Shown here: piece after piece, positions 1 to 7,101 of the stretch
Numbering within the stretch: the first letter of the stretch is position 1
How the letters are laid out: each line of letters starts with the position of its first letter
NCBI GenBank assembly: GCA_947446335.1
Contig: CANFGA010000128.1
Span: forward strand, 1 to 7,745
Source of the DNA: Oxalobacteraceae bacterium
GTDB taxonomy: Bacteria; Pseudomonadota; Gammaproteobacteria; Burkholderiales; Burkholderiaceae_D
Direction: 5' to 3'
DNA length: 7,745 nt
Made by a program: the position numbers and the translations under genes
Notes under the pieces: generated by a model
What the model was told of the DNA's origin: nothing
Database searches by the model: none
Seen by the model: only the letters and a program-made list of their open reading frames with translations

Positions 1-1779
1 GCGGCTCTTGCTCACGAAGACGGCATCCTCCGGTTCCGCCACTTCGACCGGGTCATGCAGCGCTTGCTCGACCTGGCGCAGGCCGAATTCTTCCTTGCCC
101 ACTGCGAGGAACAATTCATCGACCTTGGCAAAGCCGAGCTTTTGCGCCAGCATCTCCAGATTGACTGCCGTCTTGCCCTCGCGCTGCAATGACTTTTCCA
201 CCATTGCGCGGCCGTGGGCCAGCGTTTCTTGCATGTCGATCGCATGAAACCAGGCCCGCACCTTCGAGCGCGTGCGGGTGCTGACGGCATAGCCGGCGCC
301 CAGCCAGTCGCGCGACGGACCGGCCGTGCCCGGCGCGCCCTTGGCCGTGATGATTTCGCAGGTCTGACCGTTCTTCAGCGGCGTGTTCAGCGGCACCATG
401 ATGCCATCGACGCGCGCGCCGCGGCAGCGGTGGCCGACATCGCTGTGCAAATGGTAGGCGAAGTCGATCGGCGTCGCCCCGACCGGCAATTCCAGCACCC
501 GCGCTTGCGGCGTCAGCACGAAGATCCGGTCGTCCAGCGTGGCCGACTTCAGCTTTTCAACCCACTGGCGCTGGATTTCTTCCTGGCCGACGACCGCGTC
601 CGAGACATCGGACTTCCAGGCCAGCAACTGGCGCAACCAGGCGATCTTTTCATCGTACTTCTGGCCCGCGAAATTGGCCCCGCCCTCTTCCTTGTAGCGC
701 CAGTGTGCCGCCACGCCATATTCGGCAAAGCGATGCATTTCCTGAGTGCGAATCTGCACTTCGAGCGGACGGCCATCGTCGCCCATGACGATCGAATGCA
801 GGGACTGGTAGCCGTTGGGCTTGGGGCGGGAAATGTAATCGTCGAATTCCTTCGGGATCGGCGTCCAGATGTTATGCACCAGCCCCAGCACCGTGTAGCA
901 AGTCTTGACGTCGGCCACGATCACGCGAAAGGCGCGCACATCATACAATTCGTCGAAGTCGAGTTCCTTGCCGCGCATCTTGCTCCAGATGCTGTAGATG
1001 TGCTTGGGTCGGCCGAACACTTCAGCCTCGATGCCGGCGCTCGCCAATTCACTCTGCAGGCGCAAGATGGCCGAACTGACGAAACCTTCGCGCATCATGC
1101 GCTTCTCTTCGAGCATCTTCGCGATGCGCTTGTAGGCTTCAGGGTCGATGAAGCGAAATGACAGATCTTCCAATTCCCACTTCAATTGCCAGATACCGAG
1201 CCGGTTCGCCAGCGGCGCATACAGGTCCAGCGTTTCCTTGCCGTAGGCGCGGGTCATGTCGTTGAACAGCTTTTGCTCGGAAAAATAGCGCAGCGTGGTC
1301 ACGCAAGAGGCCAGGCGCACCAGCACCACGCGCATGTCGGATGCCATCGCCAGCAGCATCTTGCGCAGCGTTTCGATCTGCGCCATGGTTTGCTGCGCCG
1401 CATTCTTGCCGCGCCCATTGCCCACCGGCACCACCTGCGTGAGCGCGCGCAAGCGGATCAGCTGGCGCACGCCGATCGCCAGATCGCATACCGGCTTGCC
1501 GAAGCGCGATTCGATGTCGCCGGTGCGCACCGGATCGATCAAGGTCAACTGGAACAGCAAGCCGGCGATGCGGGTTTCTGCATCGCTGCGCAAGATGGCC
1601 AGCGTGATGGCAACGCCGAGCGAAAAGTCGAAGGCGCTCTGACCTATCGAGCACTGCTTGTCGGCATAAGCTTCGTTGGCATAGTCGAGCGCCTCCAGAA
1701 CACGGGCCACGTCTTCAGGACCCAGGCCCTGCACCAATTGATCCGACGTTGCGCTACCGGGCGCGGCAATGGACACCAT
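1..1779 (-). CDS. relA: RelA-type (p)ppGpp synthetase, C-terminus cut by window edge
   Basis: This gene makes the alarmone (p)ppGpp by moving pyrophosphate from ATP to GDP or GTP, the ribosome-linked stringent response to amino-acid starvation. An unbroken frame of 593 codons starts at ATG 1779 and runs off the left edge. RelA is usually about 740-750 residues, so roughly the last 150, with the ACT-type end, lie outside. The N-terminal region (about residues 25-180) aligns with the hydrolase domain but has no HDxxED metal motif near residues 73-90, as in synthetase-only RelA. The synthetase core includes GRPKHIYSIW (256-265), YDVRAFRV (279-286), EFDD (311-314) and KPNGYQSLHS (320-329). EFDD matches the ExDD signature of monofunctional RelA, where bifunctional enzymes have RxKD. 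A TGS domain follows at about 416-480. The start has only a minimal AGG, overlapping the ridA-family stop 8 bases upstream, which suggests translational coupling. Identity is very secure. Confidence 0.96.
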   Translation of the reverse strand, partial: MVSIAAPGSATSDQLVQGLGPEDVARVLEALDYANEAYADKQCSIGQSAFDFSLGVAITLAILRSDAETRIAGLLFQLTLIDPVRTGDIESRFGKPVCDLAIGVRQLIRLRALTQVVPVGNGRGKNAAQQTMAQIETLRKMLLAMASDMRVVLVRLASCVTTLRYFSEQKLFNDMTRAYGKETLDLYAPLANRLGIWQLKWELEDLSFRFIDPEAYKRIAKMLEEKRMMREGFVSSAILRLQSELASAGIEAEVFGRPKHIYSIWSKMRGKELDFDELYDVRAFRVIVADVKTCYTVLGLVHNIWTPIPKEFDDYISRPKPNGYQSLHSIVMGDDGRPLEVQIRTQEMHRFAEYGVAAHWRYKEEGGANFAGQKYDEKIAWLRQLLAWKSDVSDAVVGQEEIQRQWVEKLKSATLDDRIFVLTPQARVLELPVGATPIDFAYHLHSDVGHRCRGARVDGIMVPLNTPLKNGQTCEIITAKGAPGTAGPSRDWLGAGYAVSTRTRSKVRAWFHAIDMQETLAHGRAMVEKSLQREGKTAVNLEMLAQKLGFAKVDELFLAVGKEEFGLRQVEQALHDPVEVAEPEDAVFVSKSR

Positions 1780-1787
1780 GACAGAAC

Positions 1788-2138
1788 CTAGCGCTCTGCT
1801 GCAGTGATGACGACTTCCACCAGGCATGCCGGATTGGCCAGTCTCGCTTCCACGGTCGCGCGCGGCGGCGTATGGCCGGGTGCAGTCCAATCGTCCCACA
1901 CGGCGTTCATGCCGGCAAAGTCAGCCATGTTCGACAGGTAGATCTGGCAACTGAGGATGCATGTCTTGTCGCTGCCGGCCTCGGCCAGCAAACGGTCGAC
2001 ATGGCCCAGCACTTCACGCATCTGGACGTCGATATCGGGTTCCAGGTCTTCAGAGATCTGGCCCGCCAGATAGATCGTGCCATTATGAATTGCCACTTCG
2101 GACAAGCGTTGGCCTACGTGCAGTCGTTTGATTTCCAT
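1788..2138 (-). CDS. RidA family protein (YjgF/YER057c/UK114), YoaB-like
   Basis: A 116-residue single-domain protein of the RidA superfamily. Classic RidA forms trimers and deaminates reactive enamine/imine intermediates such as 2-aminoacrylate; other subfamilies have less certain roles. Visible marks are the N-terminal beta segment VAIHNGTIYLAGQI (15-28), the central LAEAGSDKTCIL (51-62), and the C-terminal PPRATVEARLANP (91-103) followed by LVEV. Arg93 corresponds to the catalytic Arg105 of E. coli RidA and Glu108 to its Glu120, so imine deaminase activity is possible. The overall wording (IHNGTIY, MNAVWDDW, PPRATVEARL) resembles E. coli YoaB more than RidA itself, so I do not assign the symbol ridA. 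The Shine-Dalgarno is weak (GAGAA about 7 bases before the ATG). It lies 120 bases after the hydrolase gene and 8 bases before relA, so an operon with relA is likely. Confidence 0.93.
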   Translation of the reverse strand: MEIKRLHVGQRLSEVAIHNGTIYLAGQISEDLEPDIDVQMREVLGHVDRLLAEAGSDKTCILSCQIYLSNMADFAGMNAVWDDWTAPGHTPPRATVEARLANPACLVEVVITAAER

Positions 2139-2175
2139 GCTGATTCTCGATTATTGTTAGGGTTGAAGCTGAAGG

Positions 2176-2223
2176 CCAAGCCGAGCTTGGAGCCGAGCTT
2201 TCAAGCTCGGCTCTCAAGCCGAG
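2176..2223. repeat. Cluster of overlapping inverted repeats between hydrolase and RidA genes
   Basis: Three hairpins overlap in 48 bases. Hairpin A is CCAAG (2176-2180) with CTTGG (2186-2190). Hairpin B is perfect, GAGCCGAGCTT (2190-2200) with AAGCTCGGCTC (2203-2213). Hairpin C is CTCGGCT (2206-2212) with AGCCGAG (2217-2223). B and C share bases and cannot form together. The unit GCCGAGCTT occurs directly at 2180-2188 and 2192-2200, inverted at 2203-2211, and in part at 2218-2223. In the direction of the flanking genes it lies in the spacer before the RidA-family start. No T-run follows, so it is not a standard intrinsic terminator. It could be an mRNA stability element, attenuator-like structure or REP-like repeat. 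Confidence 0.7.
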
Positions 2224-2258
2224 GCCAAGGCTGGTCCAGGCTGGCGCTGCGCGCCGGA

Positions 2259-3140
2259 CTACTGGCTCAGCAAAAATTGTCGTGCAATCGCAATCTGGTC
2301 GGCATGCGTGAAAGTCGGAGCGTGCCCGACGCCGGGCACTTCGGCCAGCTGCGCCTTCGGTCCGCGCACGGTCATCGCTTGCGCCGTCTCGGGCGAGAGC
2401 AGGTCGGAGTCGGCGCCACGCACCAGCAAGGTCGGGCATCGGATCGCATCATACGCTGTCCACAGCGATGCCTCGTCACTCTTGGCAGACTCTGGCGTGG
2501 ACGACTTGAACGGCAGCGCCAGACCCAGATCGTAGTGACGGATCCACATGCCGTCATCATCCTGGCGCAGCACGTCGGCAGCCAGCTTGTGCCACTCTTC
2601 TTCGCTATGCGGGCCAAAAGTGACGGAGACATCGCGGATGAATTTGGCGGCCAGATCAAAACTAGGGAAACGTACATCCTGGCCGATGTAGTCACCGATG
2701 CGCGCCAGTGCGACCGGGTTCAGCGTCGGTCCGATGTCATTCAAGACCAGTTTGCGCACCGGGTTGCCCGGCAGCGACGCCAGCACCAAGCCGATCAAGC
2801 CGCCCATCGACGTGCCGAGCCAGTCGACCGCTTGCACTTCACCTGGCTTGAGCACGCGCGCCAGCAAGGTCACGCTATCGCTGACGTATTGCGGAATCTG
2901 GTACAGGTTCTTGAGGGCCAGCCGGCCGGAGCGCCCGCGCCCGACGATATCGGGACAGATCACGCGGTACTCGTCGCACATGGCGCGCGCGAGCGCATCG
3001 AAGTCGCCGGACACGCGGGTGACACCGTGCACGCAAACGAGCACCTTCGGATTATCCGGATCGCCCCATTGTTTGTATGCCATGCTGTGCAAGCCAGCAG
3101 CGGAAATGCATTGGACTGATTGGTATGTCGCTTCGATCAT
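2259..3140 (-). CDS. Alpha/beta-fold hydrolase
   Basis: A 293-residue cytoplasmic alpha/beta hydrolase with no signal peptide visible. The oxyanion-hole motif VCVHGVTR lies at 35-42. The nucleophile elbow GTSMGG (109-114) places the catalytic Ser at 111. The strand LLVRGADSDLLSPETA (238-253) puts the acid most likely at Asp246, and GVGHAP (271-276) gives His273. The triad is therefore complete and the length is normal for single-domain esterases and C-C hydrolases. The ATG at 3140 has a good Shine-Dalgarno, AAGGA, 7 bases upstream. The gene is divergent from bdhA and is followed after 120 bases by the RidA-family gene and relA. The substrate cannot be read from the sequence. Closeness to bdhA allows, but does not show, an esterase for hydroxyacid esters or oligomers. 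It lacks a lipase box (GxSxG with a signal peptide) typical of secreted PHB depolymerases. Confidence 0.92.
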   Translation of the reverse strand: MIEATYQSVQCISAAGLHSMAYKQWGDPDNPKVLVCVHGVTRVSGDFDALARAMCDEYRVICPDIVGRGRSGRLALKNLYQIPQYVSDSVTLLARVLKPGEVQAVDWLGTSMGGLIGLVLASLPGNPVRKLVLNDIGPTLNPVALARIGDYIGQDVRFPSFDLAAKFIRDVSVTFGPHSEEEWHKLAADVLRQDDDGMWIRHYDLGLALPFKSSTPESAKSDEASLWTAYDAIRCPTLLVRGADSDLLSPETAQAMTVRGPKAQLAEVPGVGHAPTFTHADQIAIARQFLLSQ

Positions 3141-3312
3141 GATGATTCCTTGTCAGATTCATATTCGTCGCCAAATATAATACTATAGTCGGATAAACTT
3201 GCATGATGACTACAACATGCATTTTATAGGATCTTGCGCTGCAGACCCCGTCAAAACGGGACATGGCACACTTTTAACATAACCACTGGCAACATTCACC
3301 AAAGAGGATTGC
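3141..3312. promoter_or_regulatory. Divergent promoter region between hydrolase gene and bdhA
   Basis: This 172-base spacer must serve both genes. Its core (about 3171-3230) is clearly richer in A and T than the flanking genes. A weak plus-strand promoter for bdhA can be drawn as TTGCAT (3199-3204), 17 bases, TTTTAT (3222-3227). A weak minus-strand one for the hydrolase can be drawn as TATTAT (complement of 3177-3182) with the complement of the same TTGCAT at a 16-base spacing. A spaced inverted repeat, TGCATG (3200-3205) and CATGCA (3216-3221), overlaps these elements like an operator. A small hairpin, CCCGT (3247-3251) with ACGGG (3256-3260), lies in the presumed bdhA leader. The bdhA Shine-Dalgarno AGAGG is at 3303-3307. 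Exact promoters are uncertain. Confidence 0.5.
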
Positions 3313-4107
3313 ATGACAAACAAGATCTTGAACGGAAAAACAGCACTCGTTACCGGCTCCACCTCCGGCATCGGCCTCGGGATTGCCCGCGCGCTCGCTG
3401 GCCAGGGCGCCAACATCATCTTCAATGGCTTCGGCGACGCCGCCGAGATCGCAGCATTGCAAGCGGATGTGGCCAGCGAATTTGGCGTACGGACCGCGCA
3501 TCACAATGCCGACATGTCCAAGCCAGCCGAAATCGCAACGATGATCCAGTTCGCCGCCGACCAGTTTGGCGGCGTCGACGTGCTGGTCAACAATGCCGGC
3601 ATCCAGTTCGTGGCCGATGTCGTCGATTTCCCGATCGAAAAATGGGATGCCGTGATCGCCATCAATCTCAGTTCCGCCTTCCACACGTCGCGCCTGGTGC
3701 TGCCGCAGATGAAGGCGAAGAACTGGGGCCGCATCATCAATCTGGCGTCGACCCATGGCCTGGTCGGCTCGGTCCAGAAATCGGCCTATGTTGCAGCCAA
3801 GCATGGCTTGCTCGGCTTGACCAAGGTCACCGCGCTGGAACTGGCTCAGACCGGGATCACCGTGAATGCGATCTGTCCCGGCTTCGTGCTGACCCCCCTG
3901 GTGCAAAAACAGGTCGATGCACGCGCAGCAAAAGATGGCATCAGCAACGAACTGGCCAAGAAAGCCTTGCTGTCCGACAAGCAGCCATCGGGCGAATTCG
4001 TCACGCCTGAAGACCTGGGTGCACTGGCCGTGTTCATGTGCAGCGCGGCTGCCAACCAGGTGCGCGGCGCGGCATGGAACATGGATGGTGGCTGGGTCGC
4101 CCAATAA
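3313..4107 (+). CDS. bdhA: D-3-hydroxybutyrate dehydrogenase (SDR family)
   Basis: This enzyme interconverts D-3-hydroxybutyrate and acetoacetate with NAD, in the cytoplasm, during use of polyhydroxybutyrate or external 3-hydroxybutyrate. The 264 residues fit the family (about 255-264). Cofactor motif TGSTSGIG is at 14-21 and NNAG at 93-96. The catalytic set Asn118, Ser146, Tyr159 and Lys163 is complete. With a 4-residue offset to the Pseudomonas fragi enzyme, as I recall it, substrate-contact residues Gln98, His148, Lys156, Gln200 and Trp261 are all present. The usual Trp at the ICPGW position is Phe191 here. The stretches FPIEKWDAVIAINLSSAFHT and KSAYVAAKHG are diagnostic for this subfamily rather than generic SDRs. 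The ATG at 3313 has AGAGG 5 bases upstream. scoAB, the next step of the pathway, lies beyond dctA. Confidence 0.96.
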   Translation: MTNKILNGKTALVTGSTSGIGLGIARALAGQGANIIFNGFGDAAEIAALQADVASEFGVRTAHHNADMSKPAEIATMIQFAADQFGGVDVLVNNAGIQFVADVVDFPIEKWDAVIAINLSSAFHTSRLVLPQMKAKNWGRIINLASTHGLVGSVQKSAYVAAKHGLLGLTKVTALELAQTGITVNAICPGFVLTPLVQKQVDARAAKDGISNELAKKALLSDKQPSGEFVTPEDLGALAVFMCSAAANQVRGAAWNMDGGWVAQ

Positions 4108-4150
4108 GCCGACTCAAGCAGCCGGCTCAATGAGATGACGCAATGACGAC

Positions 4151-4180
4151 GATCGACAGAGGTGCTTTCTTCTGTCGATC
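4151..4180 (+). terminator. Inverted repeat after bdhA, possible terminator
   Basis: A perfect 10-bp repeat, GATCGACAGA (4151-4160) and TCTGTCGATC (4171-4180), can be extended inward by a G-T wobble and a G-C pair, leaving a 6-base loop. It lies 43 bases after the bdhA stop and before the dctA promoter. It would be a stable hairpin, but no T-run follows, so intrinsic termination is not certain. It may instead protect the bdhA transcript 3' end, or act in control of dctA. Confidence 0.5.
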
Positions 4181-4195
4181 ATCAAGCATCTGCGG

Positions 4196-4234
4196 TTATC
4201 CACAATTGAGCTGATCGGCAATCCCGGCCACAAT
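4196..4234 (+). promoter_or_regulatory. Candidate dctA promoter with adjacent perfect DnaA box
   Basis: A sigma-70-like pair can be drawn as TTGAGC (4206-4211), exactly 17 bases, CACAAT (4229-4234), each 4 of 6 to consensus. The 9-mer TTATCCACA at 4196-4204 is the perfect E. coli-type DnaA box and ends one base before the -35 hexamer. The leader to the dctA ATG would be about 20 bases and includes the Shine-Dalgarno GAGG at 4252-4255. The promoter is inferred from spacing and position; the DnaA box is seen directly but its function is unknown. Confidence 0.5.
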
Positions 4235-4262
4235 CCGTCCCTCAAACTGCCGAGGCGACAAA

Positions 4263-5591
4263 ATGAAAAAACCGTTCTATAAAATTCTGTATGTGCAAGT
4301 CGTCTTTGCCATCGTCTGTGGCGTGCTGCTGGGCATGTTTTACCCTGCCAATGCCGTCGACATGAAGCCGCTGGGCGATGGCTTCATCAAACTGATCAAG
4401 ATGATCATCGCACCAGTGATTTTTTGTACCGTCGTCTCCGGCATCGCCGGCATGAGCGACATCAAGAAAATCGGTCGCGTCGGCGGCAAGGCCTTGCTCT
4501 ACTTCGAAGTCGTCTCGACCATCGCACTGGCGATTGGCCTGGTCGTGGCCAATGTGTTGAAACCGGGCGCCGGCTTCAATGCCGATCCGTCCAAGCTCGA
4601 TGCCAAGTCGATCGAGCAATACACCAGTGCGCACGGCACCACGACCGTCGAGTTCCTGATGAACATCATCCCGAAGACATTCGTCGATGCGTTCGCCAAG
4701 GGCGACATCTTGCAAGTGCTGCTGCTGGCGATTCTGTTCGGCTTTGCGCTGTCGCTGCTCGGCGACAAGGGCCGTCCGGTCACCAAGTTCATCGATGAAG
4801 TATCGCTGGTCATCTTCGGCATCGTCAACATCATCATGAAAGTGGCTCCTATCGGCGCATTCGGCGCGATGGCGTTCACGATCGGCAAATTTGGCCTCGC
4901 ATCGTTGATTCCTCTGGCCAAGCTGATGGGTTCGTTCTACCTGACCTGTTTCCTGTTCATCTTTGTCGTGCTGGGCGCGATCGCCCGATACACCGGCTTT
5001 TCGATCACCCGCTTCATCTCCTACATCAAGGAAGAGTTGCTGATCGTGCTGGGCACGAGCTCGTCGGAAAGCGCGCTGCCAGCGTTAATGAACAAACTGG
5101 AAAAGCTTGGTTGCTCGAAGCCGGTGGTGGGTCTGGTGGTTCCTACCGGCTACTCGTTCAATCTGGACGGCACCAACATCTACATGACGATGGCGGCCCT
5201 GTTCGTGGCGCAAGCAACCAACACCGACCTGACCCTGATGCAAGAATTGACGATCCTGGGCGTGGCGATGCTGACCTCGAAGGGTGCCTCCGGCATCACA
5301 GGCGCCGGTTTCATCACGCTGGCCGCAACGCTGGCCGTGGTGCCGACAATTCCCGTGGCCGGCATGGCACTGATCCTGGGCATCGACCGTTTCATGAGCG
5401 AATGCCGCGCATTGACCAACTTCATCGGCAACGGTGTGGCAACGGTCGTGGTCTCGAAATGGGAAAATGAACTCGACGTCGAGACCATGAAGCGCGAACT
5501 CGCCAAGCCATCGAAAGGTGCAGGCCCTGGCACGCATACTGTCGGCGGCATGGGCGGCAACAGCGTCGACACCGGCAAGGTACCGGTCTGA
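4263..5591 (+). CDS. dctA: C4-dicarboxylate:cation symporter DctA
   Basis: An inner-membrane secondary transporter of the dicarboxylate/amino acid:cation symporter (DAACS, GltPh-fold) family, which takes up succinate, fumarate and malate with cations. At 442 residues it matches DctA (about 430-445). Hydrophobic segments fit the fold: TM1 about 8-28, TM2 45-65, TM3 78-98, TM4 148-168, TM5 180-205, TM6 220-242. The serine-rich hairpin HP1 has GTSSSESALPALM (264-276). TM7 has GYSFNLDGTNIYMTMA (296-311), HP2 has TSKGASGITGAGF (338-350), and TM8 has DRFMSECRALTNFIGN (375-390). These are DctA-type residues rather than glutamate-transporter ones. The tail after residue 415 is glycine-rich and hydrophilic. 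The ATG at 4263 has GAGG 7 bases upstream. It is flanked by bdhA and the convergent scoAB operon, so uptake of C4 acids tied to ketone-body use is a reasonable inference. Confidence 0.96.
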   Translation: MKKPFYKILYVQVVFAIVCGVLLGMFYPANAVDMKPLGDGFIKLIKMIIAPVIFCTVVSGIAGMSDIKKIGRVGGKALLYFEVVSTIALAIGLVVANVLKPGAGFNADPSKLDAKSIEQYTSAHGTTTVEFLMNIIPKTFVDAFAKGDILQVLLLAILFGFALSLLGDKGRPVTKFIDEVSLVIFGIVNIIMKVAPIGAFGAMAFTIGKFGLASLIPLAKLMGSFYLTCFLFIFVVLGAIARYTGFSITRFISYIKEELLIVLGTSSSESALPALMNKLEKLGCSKPVVGLVVPTGYSFNLDGTNIYMTMAALFVAQATNTDLTLMQELTILGVAMLTSKGASGITGAGFITLAATLAVVPTIPVAGMALILGIDRFMSECRALTNFIGNGVATVVVSKWENELDVETMKRELAKPSKGAGPGTHTVGGMGGNSVDTGKVPV

Positions 5592-5617
5592 GTTGATCTG
5601 ATCACCAAGCACTTGAT

Positions 5618-5641
5618 ACACCGCCGGCGAACACCGCCGGC
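5618..5641. repeat. Short direct repeat after dctA
   Basis: The 11-mer ACACCGCCGGC occurs twice, at 5618-5628 and 5631-5641, with a 13-base period, just before the terminator. It is probably without a role and may reflect a small local duplication. Confidence 0.6.
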
Positions 5642-5643
5642 CA

Positions 5644-5687
5644 CAATGCAAAAGGCCCCGGAAGTGATTCCGGGGCCTTTTGCATTG
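5644..5687. terminator. Strong bidirectional intrinsic terminator between dctA and scoB
   Basis: A perfect 20-bp inverted repeat has arms at 5644-5663 and 5668-5687 around the 4-base loop GTGA. The core GGCCCCGG / CCGGGGCC is very stable. The outer part is AAAA on one side and TTTT on the other, so each strand has a short U-tract after the GC-rich stem (CCTTTT). It lies 52 bases after the dctA stop and 20 bases after the scoB stop on the opposite strand, exactly where a shared terminator for convergent genes belongs. Confidence 0.93.
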
Positions 5688-5707
5688 CAGAACACAAGCA
5701 GTTGGAA

Positions 5708-6358
<651 letters not shown>

Positions 6359-6402
6359 AGTAATCTCCGTCTTTCTTTTCTAGCTGCTGTTTGAGCGCGC
6401 TC

Positions 6403-7101
6403 TTAGTTGGCGCGCACGGTGCGTTGTTCGATCCGCTTTTCCGGGTGCGCGTTGAGCACGATGCGGTGCACGAAGATGCTCGGCGTATGCACATGATCGG
6501 GATCGATCTCGCCGATCTCGACCAGGTGCTCCACTTCGACGATCGTGATCTTGCCAGCCATCGCAACGTTCGGATTGAAATTGCGCGCCGTCTTGCGATA
6601 CACCAGATTGCCCGCGCGGTCGGCCATGTACGCCTTGACCAGCGAGACGTCGGCCACCAGGCTGCGCTCCATCACGTATTGCTCGCCGTCGAATTCGCGC
6701 AATTCCTTGTCTTCGGCTACCAAGGTACCGACCCCGGTCTTGGTGAAGAAGGCGGGAATGCCGGCACCGCCGGCGCGCAATTTTTCAGCGAGCGTGCCTT
6801 GCGGCGTGAATTCGAGTTCGAGTTCACCGGCCAGATACTGGCGCGCGAATTCCTTGTTTTCACCAACATAGGATGCGATCATTTTCTTGATCTGACGCGT
6901 GGCGAGCAATTGACCGAGGCCGAAACCGTCGACCCCGGCGTTATTGGAAATGGCGGTCAAGCCGCTCACGCCCGAATCGTGCAAGGCCTTGATCAGCGCC
7001 TCGGGAATGCCGCACAGGCCAAAACCGCCCACAGCAATCGTTTGACCATCTTTGACAACGCCTGCCAGCGCCGATGCGGCGTCAGGATAAACTTTATTCA
7101 T
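6403..7101 (-). CDS. scoA: 3-oxoacid CoA-transferase subunit A
   Basis: The alpha subunit pairs with ScoB to form the active CoA-transferase. At 232 residues it has the usual length. The N-terminal MNKVYPDAASALAGV leads into DGQTIAVGGFGLCGIPEALI (18-37), which contains the CoA-binding glycine-rich loop of the family. LTAISNNAGVD (48-58), the G-rich LRAGGAGIPAFFTKTGVGT (108-126), and the later VYRKTARNFNP (167-177) are subunit A signatures. The ATG at 7101 has a strong GGGGGG Shine-Dalgarno 6 bases upstream. Another ATG 4 bases upstream meets a stop after three codons and can be ruled out. It is the first gene of the scoAB operon and is divergent from the PAS-LuxR regulator gene. AtoD or PcaI activity cannot be fully ruled out from sequence alone. 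Confidence 0.94.
   Translation of the reverse strand: MNKVYPDAASALAGVVKDGQTIAVGGFGLCGIPEALIKALHDSGVSGLTAISNNAGVDGFGLGQLLATRQIKKMIASYVGENKEFARQYLAGELELEFTPQGTLAEKLRAGGAGIPAFFTKTGVGTLVAEDKELREFDGEQYVMERSLVADVSLVKAYMADRAGNLVYRKTARNFNPNVAMAGKITIVEVEHLVEIGEIDPDHVHTPSIFVHRIVLNAHPEKRIEQRTVRAN

Noticed and set aside
214..1161. Plus-strand open frame (315 codons) opposite relA
   Set aside because: It lies wholly within the conserved relA synthetase and TGS regions on the other strand and shows no recognisable domain.
2455..2464. CTGTCCACAG inside the hydrolase gene as a second DnaA box
   Set aside because: It has two mismatches to the consensus, lies within coding sequence, and is not near the perfect box at 4196.
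1872..3119. Long plus-strand open frame (415 codons) over the RidA-family and hydrolase genes
   Set aside because: It is antisense to two genes with clear family motifs. The translation shows no known domain, is rich in Arg, Gln and His, and fits a GC-rich mirror frame.
3150..3181. TTGTCA with a perfect TATAAT (3176-3181) as a bdhA promoter
   Set aside because: The spacer is 20 bases, too long for a normal sigma-70 promoter, and the leader would be over 120 bases. The hexamer may be a by-product of the AT-rich core.
3264..3278. Possible sigma-54 promoter before bdhA
   Set aside because: TGGCAC at 3264-3269 matches the -24 half, but the -12 half at the right spacing reads TAAC in place of TTGC, so the invariant GC is missing.
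3274..4104. Minus-strand open frame (276 codons) opposite bdhA
   Set aside because: It is a mirror of the secure bdhA gene, with no motif of its own.
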